A stretch of DNA of 64,000 nucleotides from an uncultured Dehalococcoidia bacterium (GCA_951812625.1 CATOSP010000002.1:2214880-2278879); one strand, 5' to 3'; shown: positions 1-9,319, counted from the first letter of the stretch. The notes: generated from the letters alone by a model not told the origin. Program-made: numbers and translations.

Positions 1-38
1 CTGATCTCGCGTACTTCCGGCCCTCTTCTCCCAAACAT
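1..38 (-). CDS. aprA: Start of probable aprA (APS reductase alpha subunit), cut by window edge
   Basis: Only the first 12 codons or so are present, reading MFGRRGPEVREI. A purine-rich ribosome binding site (GGAGAGAAGGGG) lies directly before the ATG and 72 bases after the aprB stop. AprB and AprA form the APS reductase heterodimer and aprA normally follows aprB, so the name rests on gene order, not on the visible residues. The FAD-binding motif would lie outside the window. Confidence 0.5.
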   Translation of the reverse strand, partial: MFGRRGPEVREI

Positions 39-109
39 CCCCTTCTCTCCTACGAAGAGCTTTGCGTCTCCGGGAATCCATTAATGGTTCGCCGGACATT
101 GACGGAGGC

Positions 110-568
110 CTATTTCACGGTGGGCAACTCGGTCACTCCCAGCCAGAGCGCCTCACCAGCCAGGCCTTGGGACCCGAGATCCCCCACCCGGTCCTCGGTA
201 AAGTTTTCGTACGGAACTACGGTACCTGCAGGACGGGTACGGGACGGGTAGGTAAACTCAAACTCCCGACCGTCTCGGAAACGTACCTCCCAACGCAGGC
301 CGTCACCTTCAGTGGTCTGGGTGCGGTGGGGCTGGACTACCGCGCCCATCGGCACGAAGTCGGCATAGCCCCGGACGTGGATGGCTTCCTGGGGACAGAG
401 CTTGACGCAAGCGTAGCACTCGGAGCACAACTCAGGCTCCTGGTTGAACCCCTTGTCCAGGTCACTATCCAGAACCATCAGGTCGTTAGGGCAGATGTAG
501 ACACACAACGGCCCTTCATGTACGCCCTGACAGGCATTACAGGCATTTGGGTCAACGTAGGTTGGCAT
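110..568 (-). CDS. aprB: Adenylylsulfate reductase beta subunit (AprB)
   Basis: This 152-residue protein is the iron-sulfur subunit of cytoplasmic APS reductase, which interconverts APS and sulfite plus AMP. Eight cysteines for two [4Fe-4S] clusters are visible: C10, C13, C22 and C26 (with YICPNDLM just after), and C48, C51, C54 and C58. The length and the C-terminal tail after the clusters match AprB, not a simple ferredoxin. A strong ribosome binding site (GGAGGAGGAG) precedes the ATG. It lies downstream of sat but is separated from it by a terminator hairpin, so aprBA probably has its own promoter. The sequence does not show whether the pathway runs in the oxidative or the reductive direction. 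Confidence 0.93.
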   Translation of the reverse strand: MPTYVDPNACNACQGVHEGPLCVYICPNDLMVLDSDLDKGFNQEPELCSECYACVKLCPQEAIHVRGYADFVPMGAVVQPHRTQTTEGDGLRWEVRFRDGREFEFTYPSRTRPAGTVVPYENFTEDRVGDLGSQGLAGEALWLGVTELPTVK

Positions 569-627
569 GACTTTTCTCCTCCTCCAGCACGATCACGAGT
601 AACTGGGACCGGCTGGTTTATTCAACT

Positions 628-662
628 AAAAGCCCCCGCTCTGCTTAACGGCGGGGGCTTTC
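628..662 (-). terminator. Rho-independent terminator after sat
   Basis: An inverted repeat with arms AAAGCCCCCGC and GCGGGGGCTTT around a loop of roughly ten bases ends in a T-run on the minus strand. It sits between the sat stop and the aprB start, so it should end sat transcripts and uncouple the two units. The hairpin has A/T runs on both sides and could also act on plus-strand transcripts. Confidence 0.8.
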
Positions 663-671
663 GTCGTAAAA

Positions 672-1946
672 TTAATGATTACCGTTCGTACAGGTACAGT
701 TCATGTCGTGCATGGACATCACCGGGGTGCGGTTCTCCAGATACTGCTCGGTAACGAAGGGAGAGCCGAACCCATAGGATTCGGCACACTCCCGAACCAC
801 CTCCAGTACTTCGGGGCGAAGGGTCAAGGGCGCTGGCTCGGTGCCGCCCTGTATGATGCTGCGGATGAATGTGCCGGAGAGATCCTGTTTGTTGTCCCGG
901 TGGCCGCACAGGCCTTCATAAGCCACCCCGGCACAAACAGGACAGTACCACCATTCCAAGGTGAGAACGGGCTGTATGCCCAGATCCGGCAACTGCTTGA
1001 AGATTTCGTGGGCAGCATAGGTGTCGTAATAGCTTCCGACCCCGGCATGATCCCTACCAAACATGTGATGGGTACAGCCAAGGTTCTTGCGGACCAAGGC
1101 ATGGAACACTGCCTCCCTCGGGCCGGCATAGCGCATATCCCAGAGGAGAATGGATGTCTGGTGAACGTCCTCCAGGAAGAACCCACCTTCGCGCAACCGG
1201 TGGTGGGCAAGGACGATAGCTTCATCAATGTAGTCGCCCGGTTTTTTCTCGCCGACGACGGCGCTGACCAGAACTCCTTCGGCCTGGGCTGCCAGCCACG
1301 CTCCCTTCATCAGCCACTCATGACCGCTGTGAGGGACGTTGCGACTCTGGTGAGCCACTGCCCGCTCCCAGCCCAAGTCGGCGAAGGACTGCCGGAGTTG
1401 GCGGGGAGTGCGCCAGAATCGGTCGAACGGCGGGTTGATCACCGGTGGATTGACCAGCGTTATAGGACCGGCGATGAACTGGTCCTCCAGAGCGTAGGTG
1501 CGGGTGACTCCGGGATGCTCGACATCAGTGGTCCCATAGACCTGCCGAGCGAGGAACTGCTTGTCGTAGGTGAAGATCTCCTCGACATCCATCACGGCCA
1601 GGGGCTGGTTTTGGTAAGTGAGCAGAACAGAGCCGCCAGCCTCAATGTTCATGTAGGCCAGTGTCATGGGCGAAACGTCCAGCACCAGGGGGATGCTCCA
1701 GACGTAACCGTTAGCCAGAGTCATGCTGCGGACGACGGAGTCCACGTCTGCGCTGCCCATGAAGCCCTCAAGTGGTGAGAAGAACCCGTATGCTATGTTT
1801 ACGCACTCGCGGGCGACCTGCTCCCTGACGGGCAACACAGGCACACCCCAGACCATTTCCTGAGCCTCGCGGGGGTCTGCTATGCGCTCCACCAGAACGC
1901 CGCCATGGGGTGAAAGCGAGTTATCTACTGATTGTTGTTCCGGCAT
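672..1946 (-). CDS. sat: Sulfate adenylyltransferase (ATP sulfurylase)
   Basis: Sat makes APS from ATP and sulfate, or runs in reverse in sulfur oxidizers. The ~424-residue product has the single-domain length of the dissimilatory/homodimeric enzyme, with no APS-kinase domain. The nucleotide-binding motif RNVPHSGHE (near residue 204) and GRDHAGVG (near residue 300) are intact. A C-terminal CPVCAGVAYEGLCGH stretch resembles the zinc site of some bacterial Sat proteins. I chose the ATG at 1946; a TTG two codons upstream is also possible and neither has a clear ribosome binding site. With aprBA next door it completes the sulfate-APS-sulfite segment. Confidence 0.95.
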   Translation of the reverse strand: MPEQQSVDNSLSPHGGVLVERIADPREAQEMVWGVPVLPVREQVARECVNIAYGFFSPLEGFMGSADVDSVVRSMTLANGYVWSIPLVLDVSPMTLAYMNIEAGGSVLLTYQNQPLAVMDVEEIFTYDKQFLARQVYGTTDVEHPGVTRTYALEDQFIAGPITLVNPPVINPPFDRFWRTPRQLRQSFADLGWERAVAHQSRNVPHSGHEWLMKGAWLAAQAEGVLVSAVVGEKKPGDYIDEAIVLAHHRLREGGFFLEDVHQTSILLWDMRYAGPREAVFHALVRKNLGCTHHMFGRDHAGVGSYYDTYAAHEIFKQLPDLGIQPVLTLEWWYCPVCAGVAYEGLCGHRDNKQDLSGTFIRSIIQGGTEPAPLTLRPEVLEVVRECAESYGFGSPFVTEQYLENRTPVMSMHDMNCTCTNGNH

Positions 1947-2227
1947 TTCCAATCAGACTGCCTGGAATTTCGATCCCAAAACCGCCAATCCACAAGCAGG
2001 CGTCTGCCCTTCAAGGTTTTCCATTCTGAAACAGCAGGCCGCCAGTGTCAACCGAATGGCCAGCATACTTACCATCTGTCTTGTAGCTGAGAGCGCGAAT
2101 CAGGCGTCACACCCTACCCTTGCTAGAAATTGGACCGCATGGGGCCAGTGCACATCGGTTATAATCATCGCAACCCCAGACTCCTCTTCGCAACAGCCCG
2201 TGGAGGGTAGGAAAACAAAGGCGAAGG

Positions 2228-3481
2228 ATGCCCGAATTCTTCAACGTTCTCCCCCCTGACGATGCCCTCCAAGTCCTCCTGGGCAGGCTCGGTCCGGCCC
2301 AGCATATGGGCGTGGAGACCATAGCAACGCTGGACGCACTGCGCCGTGTCACAGCCGAGACAGTCTATGCCCAGGACCAGCTGCCTCCGTTCCCCCGCTC
2401 GGCCATGGACGGCTACTCCCTCAGAGCCGCTGATACCTTCGGGGCATCGGACGGCCTGCCCGCATACTTCAACGTCGTCGGAGAAGTCCCGATGGGCGCG
2501 CCGCCAGCCGTGTCCGTAGACGTGGGCGAGGCAGCTACGGCCCACACCGGCGGAATGTTGGCCGAAGGGGCCGATGCGGTAGTGATGGTTGAATACACCC
2601 ACCGCGTAGACGACACGACCATCGAGGTGTCTAGGCCCGTTGCACCGGGGGAAAACGTGGTCCATCCGGGGGAAGACCTGGAGCCGGGTGACTTGATTCT
2701 CCCCGCCGGCCACCTTTTGCGGCCCCAGGACCTGGGCGGTCTAATGGCCATGGGGTTTACGGAAGTCCAAGTCTGCAGGCGCCCCAGGGTGGGTATCCTG
2801 GCAATGGGTGACGAACTGGTTTCTCCTGATCATCCGCCTGGAGAAGGACAGATCCGGGATGTAAACACTTATACAATCGCCGCCCTGGTGCAGGATGCGG
2901 GCGGTACTGCCGTTCCTCTAGGGATTGCCAAGGACGATTACCCGGCCATTCTGGCTGAAGCGCGCCGCGGACTCGAACTATCCGACGTGCTGGTCTTCTC
3001 CGCGGGGAGTTCGGTCAGCATCCGCGACTTCACCGTCGATGTCATCAGCGCGCTTGGCGAGTCGGGAGTGTTACTACACGGCCTCGCGCTTCGCCCCGGC
3101 AAGCCGACCATAGTAGGGTTGGTTGCCCACTCTGGACCGAGCCCGAAGCCTGTGTTCGGGCTGCCGGGCAACCCGGTATCCGCAATGATCGTCTTCGACC
3201 TCCTGGTACGGCCAACCATCCATCACCTGTTGGGTTGCCCCGGCCCTCCGCCACATTCCACCGCAACTGCTGAATTGTCGCAGGACGTTCCTTCGGTTCC
3301 CGGCAGGGAAGACCACGTTCCAGTGCGTCTCGACGGCAGCGGCGAGTTGCGCACCGCCATTCCGGTATTCGGCAAGTCCAATCTCATCTTCACCCTGATA
3401 CGCGCCGATGGGCTGGTGCGAGTCCCCCTCGACCGCAGCGGTCTCTACGCAGGCGAAGAGGTGGAGGTGAAGCTGTTTTGA
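2228..3481 (+). CDS. moeA: Molybdopterin molybdenumtransferase MoeA (first copy)
   Basis: MoeA inserts molybdate into adenylylated molybdopterin. At 417 residues it has full length. Family motifs are present: the PFPRSAMDGYSLR stretch near residue 57, the TGG with EGADAVVMVE near residue 115, the GDEL / MPT-binding region near residue 195 and the LPGNPVSA motif near residue 310. It overlaps the next gene by four bases, so both are translated from one transcript. A single MoeA normally suffices; the adjacent copies suggest heavy molybdoenzyme use or separate Mo and W handling, which is inference. Confidence 0.93.
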   Translation: MPEFFNVLPPDDALQVLLGRLGPAQHMGVETIATLDALRRVTAETVYAQDQLPPFPRSAMDGYSLRAADTFGASDGLPAYFNVVGEVPMGAPPAVSVDVGEAATAHTGGMLAEGADAVVMVEYTHRVDDTTIEVSRPVAPGENVVHPGEDLEPGDLILPAGHLLRPQDLGGLMAMGFTEVQVCRRPRVGILAMGDELVSPDHPPGEGQIRDVNTYTIAALVQDAGGTAVPLGIAKDDYPAILAEARRGLELSDVLVFSAGSSVSIRDFTVDVISALGESGVLLHGLALRPGKPTIVGLVAHSGPSPKPVFGLPGNPVSAMIVFDLLVRPTIHHLLGCPGPPPHSTATAELSQDVPSVPGREDHVPVRLDGSGELRTAIPVFGKSNLIFTLIRADGLVRVPLDRSGLYAGEEVEVKLF

Positions 3482-5445
3482 CAAGTGCTGAAATGGAGCA
3501 TAGGCATAACCCACGGCGTGGGAATAGCCGGCGCTACTTCCTGAACGATGTCCCCTTGGATGAGGCCTTTGAGCGGTTCTTCGCGGCACTGACACAGGTC
3601 GGTGCGCTGGCGCACATGCCGGCAGAGAAGGTCCCGCTTACGGAAGCGCAAGGGAGAGTAACCGCGCGCCCCATATGGGCAGCGCTATCTTCTCCCCACT
3701 ACGACGCGGCGGCGATGGACGGAGCCGCCATCCGCGCCGCGGACACCGCCGGAGCCAGTGAGACTTCCCCGGTAGACCTCACTGTCGGCACACAAGCAAT
3801 ATGGGTGGACACCGGTGATGCAATGCCCGAAGGGTATGATGCGGTGGTGATGGTCGAGCACCTACACGTTGTAGATGAACACATGGTACAGGTTTCCAGC
3901 CCGGTGGCCCCGTGGCAGCATGTCAGACCTCTGGGGGAGGACATGGTCGCTACGGAGTTGGTGTTGCCGGAGAACCACCTAATGGGACCGGTTGACCTAG
4001 GGGCCTGCGCTGCAGCCGGGGTGATCGAGATCCCTGTCAGGAAGCGGCCGCGCGTGGCTGTGCTGCCCACGGGGAACGAACTCGTGGCACCCGGTTCCTC
4101 CTCGCTGAAACCGGGAGATATCGTGGAGTTCAACTCGCTGATGATCTCGGGTATGGTGCAGTCCTGGGGCGGAGAAGCCACAGGGCTGCCGCCTGTCCCC
4201 GATGACTATGAGGCTATCCGAGATACGGTTATAGCAGCACTGGCAGAGTTCGACCTGGTGATCGTCAATGCGGGTTCATCTGCCGGTGCGGAGGACTACA
4301 CGGCTTCAGTGGTCGAAGACCTGGGGGAGTTGCTGGTACATGGTGTCGCCATCCGACCAGGGCATCCGGTGGCGTTGGGTCTAGCCCATGCCAAGCCATT
4401 GGTTGGACTGCCGGGTTACCCGGTATCCGCCGTGCTGACCGCTGAGTTGTTCGTGAAACCCATCATTGAGAGATGGCTGGGCCGTCTATCTGAGGCCAGA
4501 TTGCGGGTCGACGCCGAGTTGACCCGCAAGGTCCTGTCACCGATAGGCGAGGACGAGTACCTGCGGGTCAAGCTGGGGCAGGTGGGGGACAGGATGGTGG
4601 CGACACCGCTTCAGCGAGGGGCAGGGGTTATCATGTCCCTGGTCAAGGCCGACGGTATAGCCCGCATACCACGATTCTCAGAAGGGGTGGATGCAGGGGC
4701 AACGATTGAAGTGGAATTGCTGCGCCCGCTCGGCCAGGTGGAGAACACCATAGTAGCCATTGGCAGCCACGACCTGACCCTGGACCTGATTTCCAGCAAT
4801 TTGAGCCGTAGCGGACTGAGCCTGTCCTCGTCCCACGTGGGTAGCCTGGGAGGCATCATCGCTCTGCGTCGAGGAGAAGCACACCTGGCCGGTTCTCACT
4901 TGCTGGACGAAGAGACAGGGGATTACAACGTTTCTTATGTCCGCCGTTATCTGCCCGACGTGCCGGTTGTCTTAGTCAATCTCGTTGGTCGAGTCCAGGG
5001 CTTGATGGTGCCTAAGGGTAATCCCAAGAACATAAGGTCGCTGGAGGACTTGACCCGTGCCGATATCCGATTCGTGAACCGGCAGCGGGGTTCCGGGACC
5101 AGGGTGCTGCTCGATTACGAGCTGAACGGGATGTCCATAGACTCCGCTTCCGTCAGGGGCTTCAAGAGGGAAGAATACAGCCACCTGGCAGTTGGAGCAG
5201 CGGTGGTCAGCGGCGGGGCAGATACGGGGCTCGGCATACTGAGCGCAGCCAAAGCGCTGGGCCTGGACTTCGTGCCGCTACTCACGGAACGCTACGACCT
5301 GGTGATTCCACGGGAGCATTTCCAGAGCGCGCTACTACGGCCGCTGCTGGAATTGCTGGATGACCCTGAGTTTCAAGGTGAGGTAGAGGGGCTGGGAGGC
5401 TACGACACTAGACAAATGGGGAAGGTCGTCTGGGAGACTGGATAG
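3478..5445 (+). CDS. MoeA fused to a periplasmic-binding-protein-like domain
   Basis: This 655-residue protein has a MoeA domain at about residues 20-415 (AMDGAAIRAAD, MPEGYDAVVMVE, LPTGNEL, LPGYPVSAV) followed by a ~230-residue LysR/molybdate-binding-protein-like domain (SSHVGSLGGIIAL, RGSGTRVLLDYEL, TGLGILSAAKALGLDFVPL). Such MoeA-PBP fusions are known in archaea and some bacteria; the extra domain is thought to bind molybdate or tungstate. No signal peptide is seen, so that domain acts in the cytoplasm. The start is a TTG whose last bases overlap the upstream TGA, with GGAGG about ten bases before it; an ATG at 3493 is the alternative. Confidence 0.9.
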   Translation: MTSAEMEHRHNPRRGNSRRYFLNDVPLDEAFERFFAALTQVGALAHMPAEKVPLTEAQGRVTARPIWAALSSPHYDAAAMDGAAIRAADTAGASETSPVDLTVGTQAIWVDTGDAMPEGYDAVVMVEHLHVVDEHMVQVSSPVAPWQHVRPLGEDMVATELVLPENHLMGPVDLGACAAAGVIEIPVRKRPRVAVLPTGNELVAPGSSSLKPGDIVEFNSLMISGMVQSWGGEATGLPPVPDDYEAIRDTVIAALAEFDLVIVNAGSSAGAEDYTASVVEDLGELLVHGVAIRPGHPVALGLAHAKPLVGLPGYPVSAVLTAELFVKPIIERWLGRLSEARLRVDAELTRKVLSPIGEDEYLRVKLGQVGDRMVATPLQRGAGVIMSLVKADGIARIPRFSEGVDAGATIEVELLRPLGQVENTIVAIGSHDLTLDLISSNLSRSGLSLSSSHVGSLGGIIALRRGEAHLAGSHLLDEETGDYNVSYVRRYLPDVPVVLVNLVGRVQGLMVPKGNPKNIRSLEDLTRADIRFVNRQRGSGTRVLLDYELNGMSIDSASVRGFKREEYSHLAVGAAVVSGGADTGLGILSAAKALGLDFVPLLTERYDLVIPREHFQSALLRPLLELLDDPEFQGEVEGLGGYDTRQMGKVVWETG

Positions 5446-5569
5446 AGAAACCGCACTCCCTTGTGCTGTCATATACCCGCGTAACACTTGTCCGGATCAA
5501 TTAACACAGTCCAACCTGTACGTGTCGTATATTTCTCTGCGGTATATTCCGCCCCTGTTACTCGAAACT

Positions 5570-7315
5570 CTACACCTGCCGGTAGCGGTTCACTATGGGA
5601 AGACGGCGGTCTCTGCCGAAGGCGCGAGGAGTGATCTTCACGCCTGGGGGGGCCTGGCGGCGTTTGTATTCGTTGCGGTCAGCGAAGTTGATCACTTGAC
5701 GTACCACCTGAGGATCGAAACCTTTGTCCACCATCTCCTGGTAGCTACGATCCTCCTCCACATAGGCGGTGATAACCGGGTCCAGGTCCTCGTAGGGTGG
5801 CAGAGTATCCTGGTCCACCTGGTCGGCCTTCAGTTCGGCGCTGGGGGGTTTCTCGATGATGGCTGCAGGAATAGGATAAGGCTGGTCTCCATGGAGATTG
5901 CGCCATCGGCACAGATCGTACACCAAGGTTTTTGGAACGTCCTTGAGCACCGCAAATCCCCCGGCCATATCCCCGTAAAGGGTTGCGTAGCCCATCGCCA
6001 TTTCGCTCTTGTTGCCGGTGGTCAGCACCAACCAGCCGAACTTGTTTGACACAGTCATCAGGACGTTGCCGCGGATCCGGGCCTGTACATTCTCCTCGGC
6101 GACGTTGGGGGATGTCCCCCTGAAATGTGGTTCCAGCATGTGGGTGAAGGCCAGATGTGCCGGCTCGATGGGCACCACCCAGAACTCTATGCCGAGATTC
6201 TCCGCCAATTGTCTAGAGTCGGTTACACTGCCCTCGGACGAATACCGGGATGGCATGGATATGCCTACGACGTTCTCCCTACCCAGGGCATCAGCGGCGA
6301 CAGTCGCGGTGAGCGCCGAGTCTATCCCGCCTGACAACCCGATAAGCGCCTTGGAGAAACCGGACTTACCCAAGTAGTCGCGAGTACCCAGTACCAAGGC
6401 TCGATAGACCTCCTCCACTCCGGTCAGTGTTGGCGCGAGGGATGCGCAAGATAACGGCTTTCGCTCCCTGTCCCAAGGGTCTCCGGAAACTTCTACCAAC
6501 CGGCAGTCCCCAATCTCCTTCAGGATTGCCGGGTTTTCCTTGCGCGGGCGAGGGTCTCGGAGGCGGCTGCGGAGTACCGAATCGATGTCCAGATCGGTTA
6601 TCACCAAGGCCTCTTCGAAAGCGGGACCTCTGGCCGATATTCCGCCATTCATGTCGTAGACTACGCTAGATCCGTCGAAGACCAACTCATCCTGGCCACC
6701 GACAGTGTTAAGGTATGCGACGAAAAGCTCGTTGTCGGCAGCGCGGGTGCCGATCATCTGCTCCCGCTGACCTGCCTTGCCAGCGTGGAAGGGAGATGCG
6801 TTGATGTTCACTACCAACTCCGCACCCTCCTGCCGCTGTACGGCGATGGGGCCGACGGGATACCAGAGGTCCTCGCAGATTCCAACGCCCACGGCTACGC
6901 CGTTAATCACGTACACCGGGCAAGACTCGCCGCGGCGGAAGTACCGGTCTTCGTCGAACACTCCGTAGTTGGGCAGGTACATCTTACGGTAGGTGTCCAC
7001 CAAACGCCCGTCATAACCGAGTGCGGCGGCATTGTAGATGTCCGAGCCAAGCTCTACGTAGCCGACCATAACCGCCAACCCCCTTGAAGCGGCTATAACC
7101 TGCTCCATCGCGGCCACGTTCTCCCGGAGGAACGACGTCTTGAATAGCAAGTCCTCAGGAGGGTAGCCGGTGATGGCCAGTTCTGGGAACGCCACCATGT
7201 CGGCCTGGGACTCCCTGGCCATCTCCAGATAGCGCAGGATCTTGGCCGTATTGCCGGAGAGATCCCCGACAGTGGTGTTGATCTGGGCCAGCGCCAGGCG
7301 AAAGGTGCGCGTCAT
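5570..7315 (-). CDS. nadE: Glutamine-dependent NAD+ synthetase
   Basis: The enzyme amidates nicotinic acid adenine dinucleotide to NAD+ using ammonia released from glutamine. An N-terminal nitrilase-type glutaminase domain (about 1-270) carries the Glu-Lys-Cys triad at about E45, K111 and C147. The C-terminal synthetase domain has the PP-loop SGGIDS at about 328-333. The length of ~581 residues fits the two-domain form. I chose the ATG at 7315, where the protein begins MTRTFRLALAQINT; an earlier in-frame start at 7351 would overlap the upstream methyltransferase gene. The two genes are probably co-transcribed. Confidence 0.95.
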   Translation of the reverse strand: MTRTFRLALAQINTTVGDLSGNTAKILRYLEMARESQADMVAFPELAITGYPPEDLLFKTSFLRENVAAMEQVIAASRGLAVMVGYVELGSDIYNAAALGYDGRLVDTYRKMYLPNYGVFDEDRYFRRGESCPVYVINGVAVGVGICEDLWYPVGPIAVQRQEGAELVVNINASPFHAGKAGQREQMIGTRAADNELFVAYLNTVGGQDELVFDGSSVVYDMNGGISARGPAFEEALVITDLDIDSVLRSRLRDPRPRKENPAILKEIGDCRLVEVSGDPWDRERKPLSCASLAPTLTGVEEVYRALVLGTRDYLGKSGFSKALIGLSGGIDSALTATVAADALGRENVVGISMPSRYSSEGSVTDSRQLAENLGIEFWVVPIEPAHLAFTHMLEPHFRGTSPNVAEENVQARIRGNVLMTVSNKFGWLVLTTGNKSEMAMGYATLYGDMAGGFAVLKDVPKTLVYDLCRWRNLHGDQPYPIPAAIIEKPPSAELKADQVDQDTLPPYEDLDPVITAYVEEDRSYQEMVDKGFDPQVVRQVINFADRNEYKRRQAPPGVKITPRAFGRDRRLPIVNRYRQV

Positions 7316-7337
7316 GTTAGGTACGTCCCCGCCACCG

Positions 7338-8048
7338 TCACGAGGTTTCACGCGCTTTGTTGGCGATTACCGAGAATAAAGGATCTCCGGGTGGGCTTAG
7401 ATCGGGGTTGGCCAACCCACCACGTATATTCTCGAAATTTCCTGCCTGGTCCATGTATGAGGCTACAACCTCCATCCGGCCCTGGTCGCTGGAAGCCCTC
7501 CATATACGCACGGCCTTGGTAGGAAACATGCGGTTGGAAAAGGTGACAATGAAGAGGCCGCCGGGCTTGAGAACGCGGTTGACGTGGGCAAAGGTCTCCA
7601 CGGGCCGTGTCAGGTATTGGGCCGACACGGTTATGACCACAGCATCGAAGGTGTCATCTTCGAACGGCAGCGTCGGGGTCCGATTGACGTCGTGTACGAC
7701 GAACTCGTCCAGGTCCGGGTTGTCCTTCATCTCCGGCGCGTTCAGGCCTAGACCTACCATCCTGGCCTTGGGGTGCCCCGGCGGCCAGTGGGAGCGCCAA
7801 CTGCTCATCAGGTCAAGCACCACCGAGTTTTCCGGGATGAAGTCGCGGAAGATACTGCCGACCGTGGCGATGGCGCCGTCGTCGATATGAACCACCAATC
7901 TCGGCATGGTGTAGAAGATGGAGTCGTCGCTCTCATCTTCACGCTGGAAAGCGTCGGGCGGGTAGGGCGTCTGCGTGGCACACCTCCTTGAGAGTGCGTT
8001 GGCTGCGCCGGAGCCAAGGGGCAGATTAACCCTTCGATGGCGTGGCAA
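7338..8048 (-). CDS. Class I SAM-dependent methyltransferase
   Basis: The protein has a Rossmann-type methyltransferase core: motif I is VVLDLMSSW (near residue 76), followed by MVGLGLNAPEM, FDAVVITVSAQYL (motif IV) and VLKPGGLFIVTFSNRMFP. The substrate is unknown. The N-terminus is uncertain. The ATG at 8048 is listed, but the first ~25 residues look non-coding. A perfect AGGAGG lies about six bases before an in-frame ACG at 7976, which would give a protein beginning (M)QTPYPPDAFQRED. It lies 22 bases upstream of the chosen nadE start. Confidence 0.8.
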   Translation of the reverse strand: MPRHRRVNLPLGSGAANALSRRCATQTPYPPDAFQREDESDDSIFYTMPRLVVHIDDGAIATVGSIFRDFIPENSVVLDLMSSWRSHWPPGHPKARMVGLGLNAPEMKDNPDLDEFVVHDVNRTPTLPFEDDTFDAVVITVSAQYLTRPVETFAHVNRVLKPGGLFIVTFSNRMFPTKAVRIWRASSDQGRMEVVASYMDQAGNFENIRGGLANPDLSPPGDPLFSVIANKARETS

Positions 8049-8212
8049 TAACGCATTTTAGGTTGTTCTCCGGCGGGTCGATTGTACCACGCTGGCGGGT
8101 TACCGGGCGGTGACGATACAATGAAGTCCTGCAATCAGGGACAGGTCCGTGGCATGGTCATGCCTGCTCCTGCGAGTACGACGGGGCTATTTCGCTTCAT
8201 GAGGAAGGCATT

Positions 8213-9319
8213 ATGACGCAGCAGACGGAGGTCCGTCGCCAACACCCATATCACATGCACGATGCGATTACTGGCCAACCTGAAGCCATACGGGAGATGT
8301 TGGCAAAACACACGGACCCAGTCCGGGAACTCGCTGAAACTGCGAGCAAAGCCAGCAGGCTACACCTGGTAGGCATCGGCACATCCTGGCACGCGGCCTT
8401 GGTTGCCGAGTCCTGGTTTCAGCGGCTGACCGGAGAGTCCATCCATGTGCGGTCGTGGCATTCCTTCGAGTTCTACACGTCCCCACCCAAACTCACGTCA
8501 GACGATGCCGTGGTGATCATCAGCCACCGCGGCACCAAGACGTACTCGTTCCTCGCCTTGGAGATGGCGAAAGCGGCCGGAGCGTTCACCGTGTGCGTGA
8601 CCTCCACCAGCCCGGGGCCGAGGGTACAGGCCGCCGACGTGATGCTCCAGACGGTAGAGCCGGAGCGATCAGCCGCTTTCACCATCAGTTACACTACGGC
8701 GTTGTCGGTCCTCGCTATGTTGGCGTTGGAAATGGGCCACCATGCCGGAGAGGTTGAAGGGTTGGACGGGCTGCGGGAAGAGTTGGGCGAAGTTCCTGCG
8801 CACATTGACGGCATCCTGGCCCGTGCGGACGAGATACGGCAGGCCGTGGACCAATTCCAGAATCAACGCCGGTTCCTCTGCGCCGGTTGGGGGGCAAACT
8901 CCGCCAACGCCTACGAAGTGGCGCTCAAGATCAAGGAGACCAGTGGCTGCGACAGCGAAGGACTGCACATTGAGCAACTGCTGCACGGACCTTTCTGCTC
9001 CGTGAGCGACCAATGCCTGATGACCCTGATTTCCCCTCCCGGAGCGGGATACGAGCGGGCAAAGAATGTAGCGCGGGCATCGGCCGAGGTAGGAGCACCG
9101 GTCTGGGCACTGGCACAAGAAGAAGACTCTGAACTGAACAGCCTTGCCACAGAAACATTCACAATGCCGCCAGTAGCAGGTATGTGGACCCCACTAGTCT
9201 ACGTGGTGCCGCTGCAGCTATTCACGTATTATCTGGCGTTGGCCAAGGGCCGGCACCCCGACCTGTTCCAACAGGACAACCCCAGACAGGCGGCGGCTCG
9301 GAAACATTATGATCTATAG
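8213..9319 (+). CDS. SIS-domain protein (GlmS isomerase-like, no glutaminase domain)
   Basis: At 368 residues it contains two SIS (sugar isomerase) folds. The first has VGIGTSWHAALVAESWF, IISHRGTKTYSFLA and VTSTSPGPRVQAA; the second begins FLCAGWGANSANAYEVALKIKET with EGLHIEQLLHGP. This matches the isomerase half of glucosamine-6-phosphate synthase or the AgaS/FrlB group. The N-terminal cysteine glutaminase domain is absent, so it cannot use glutamine directly. A good ribosome binding site (GAGGAAGG) precedes the ATG. Its stop codon begins a 13-base tandem repeat. The sugar phosphate substrate cannot be read from sequence. Confidence 0.85.
   Translation: MTQQTEVRRQHPYHMHDAITGQPEAIREMLAKHTDPVRELAETASKASRLHLVGIGTSWHAALVAESWFQRLTGESIHVRSWHSFEFYTSPPKLTSDDAVVIISHRGTKTYSFLALEMAKAAGAFTVCVTSTSPGPRVQAADVMLQTVEPERSAAFTISYTTALSVLAMLALEMGHHAGEVEGLDGLREELGEVPAHIDGILARADEIRQAVDQFQNQRRFLCAGWGANSANAYEVALKIKETSGCDSEGLHIEQLLHGPFCSVSDQCLMTLISPPGAGYERAKNVARASAEVGAPVWALAQEEDSELNSLATETFTMPPVAGMWTPLVYVVPLQLFTYYLALAKGRHPDLFQQDNPRQAAARKHYDL

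Noticed and set aside
675..1778. Long plus-strand frame of 367 codons
   Set aside because: It lies wholly antisense to sat, has no family pattern and no ribosome binding site. Similar long antisense frames at 62-754, 10687-11709, 19913-20731, 22423-23928 and 42260-43435 were dropped for the same reason; high GC makes such frames common.
1947..2227. Molybdenum-cofactor riboswitch or promoter upstream of moeA
   Set aside because: A TATAAT is at 2160-2165, but no -35 box is at the right distance and I could not build the Moco riboswitch helices in this region.
8213..9319. Glucosamine-6-phosphate synthase (glmS)
   Set aside because: Only the two SIS domains are present; the N-terminal glutaminase domain is absent.
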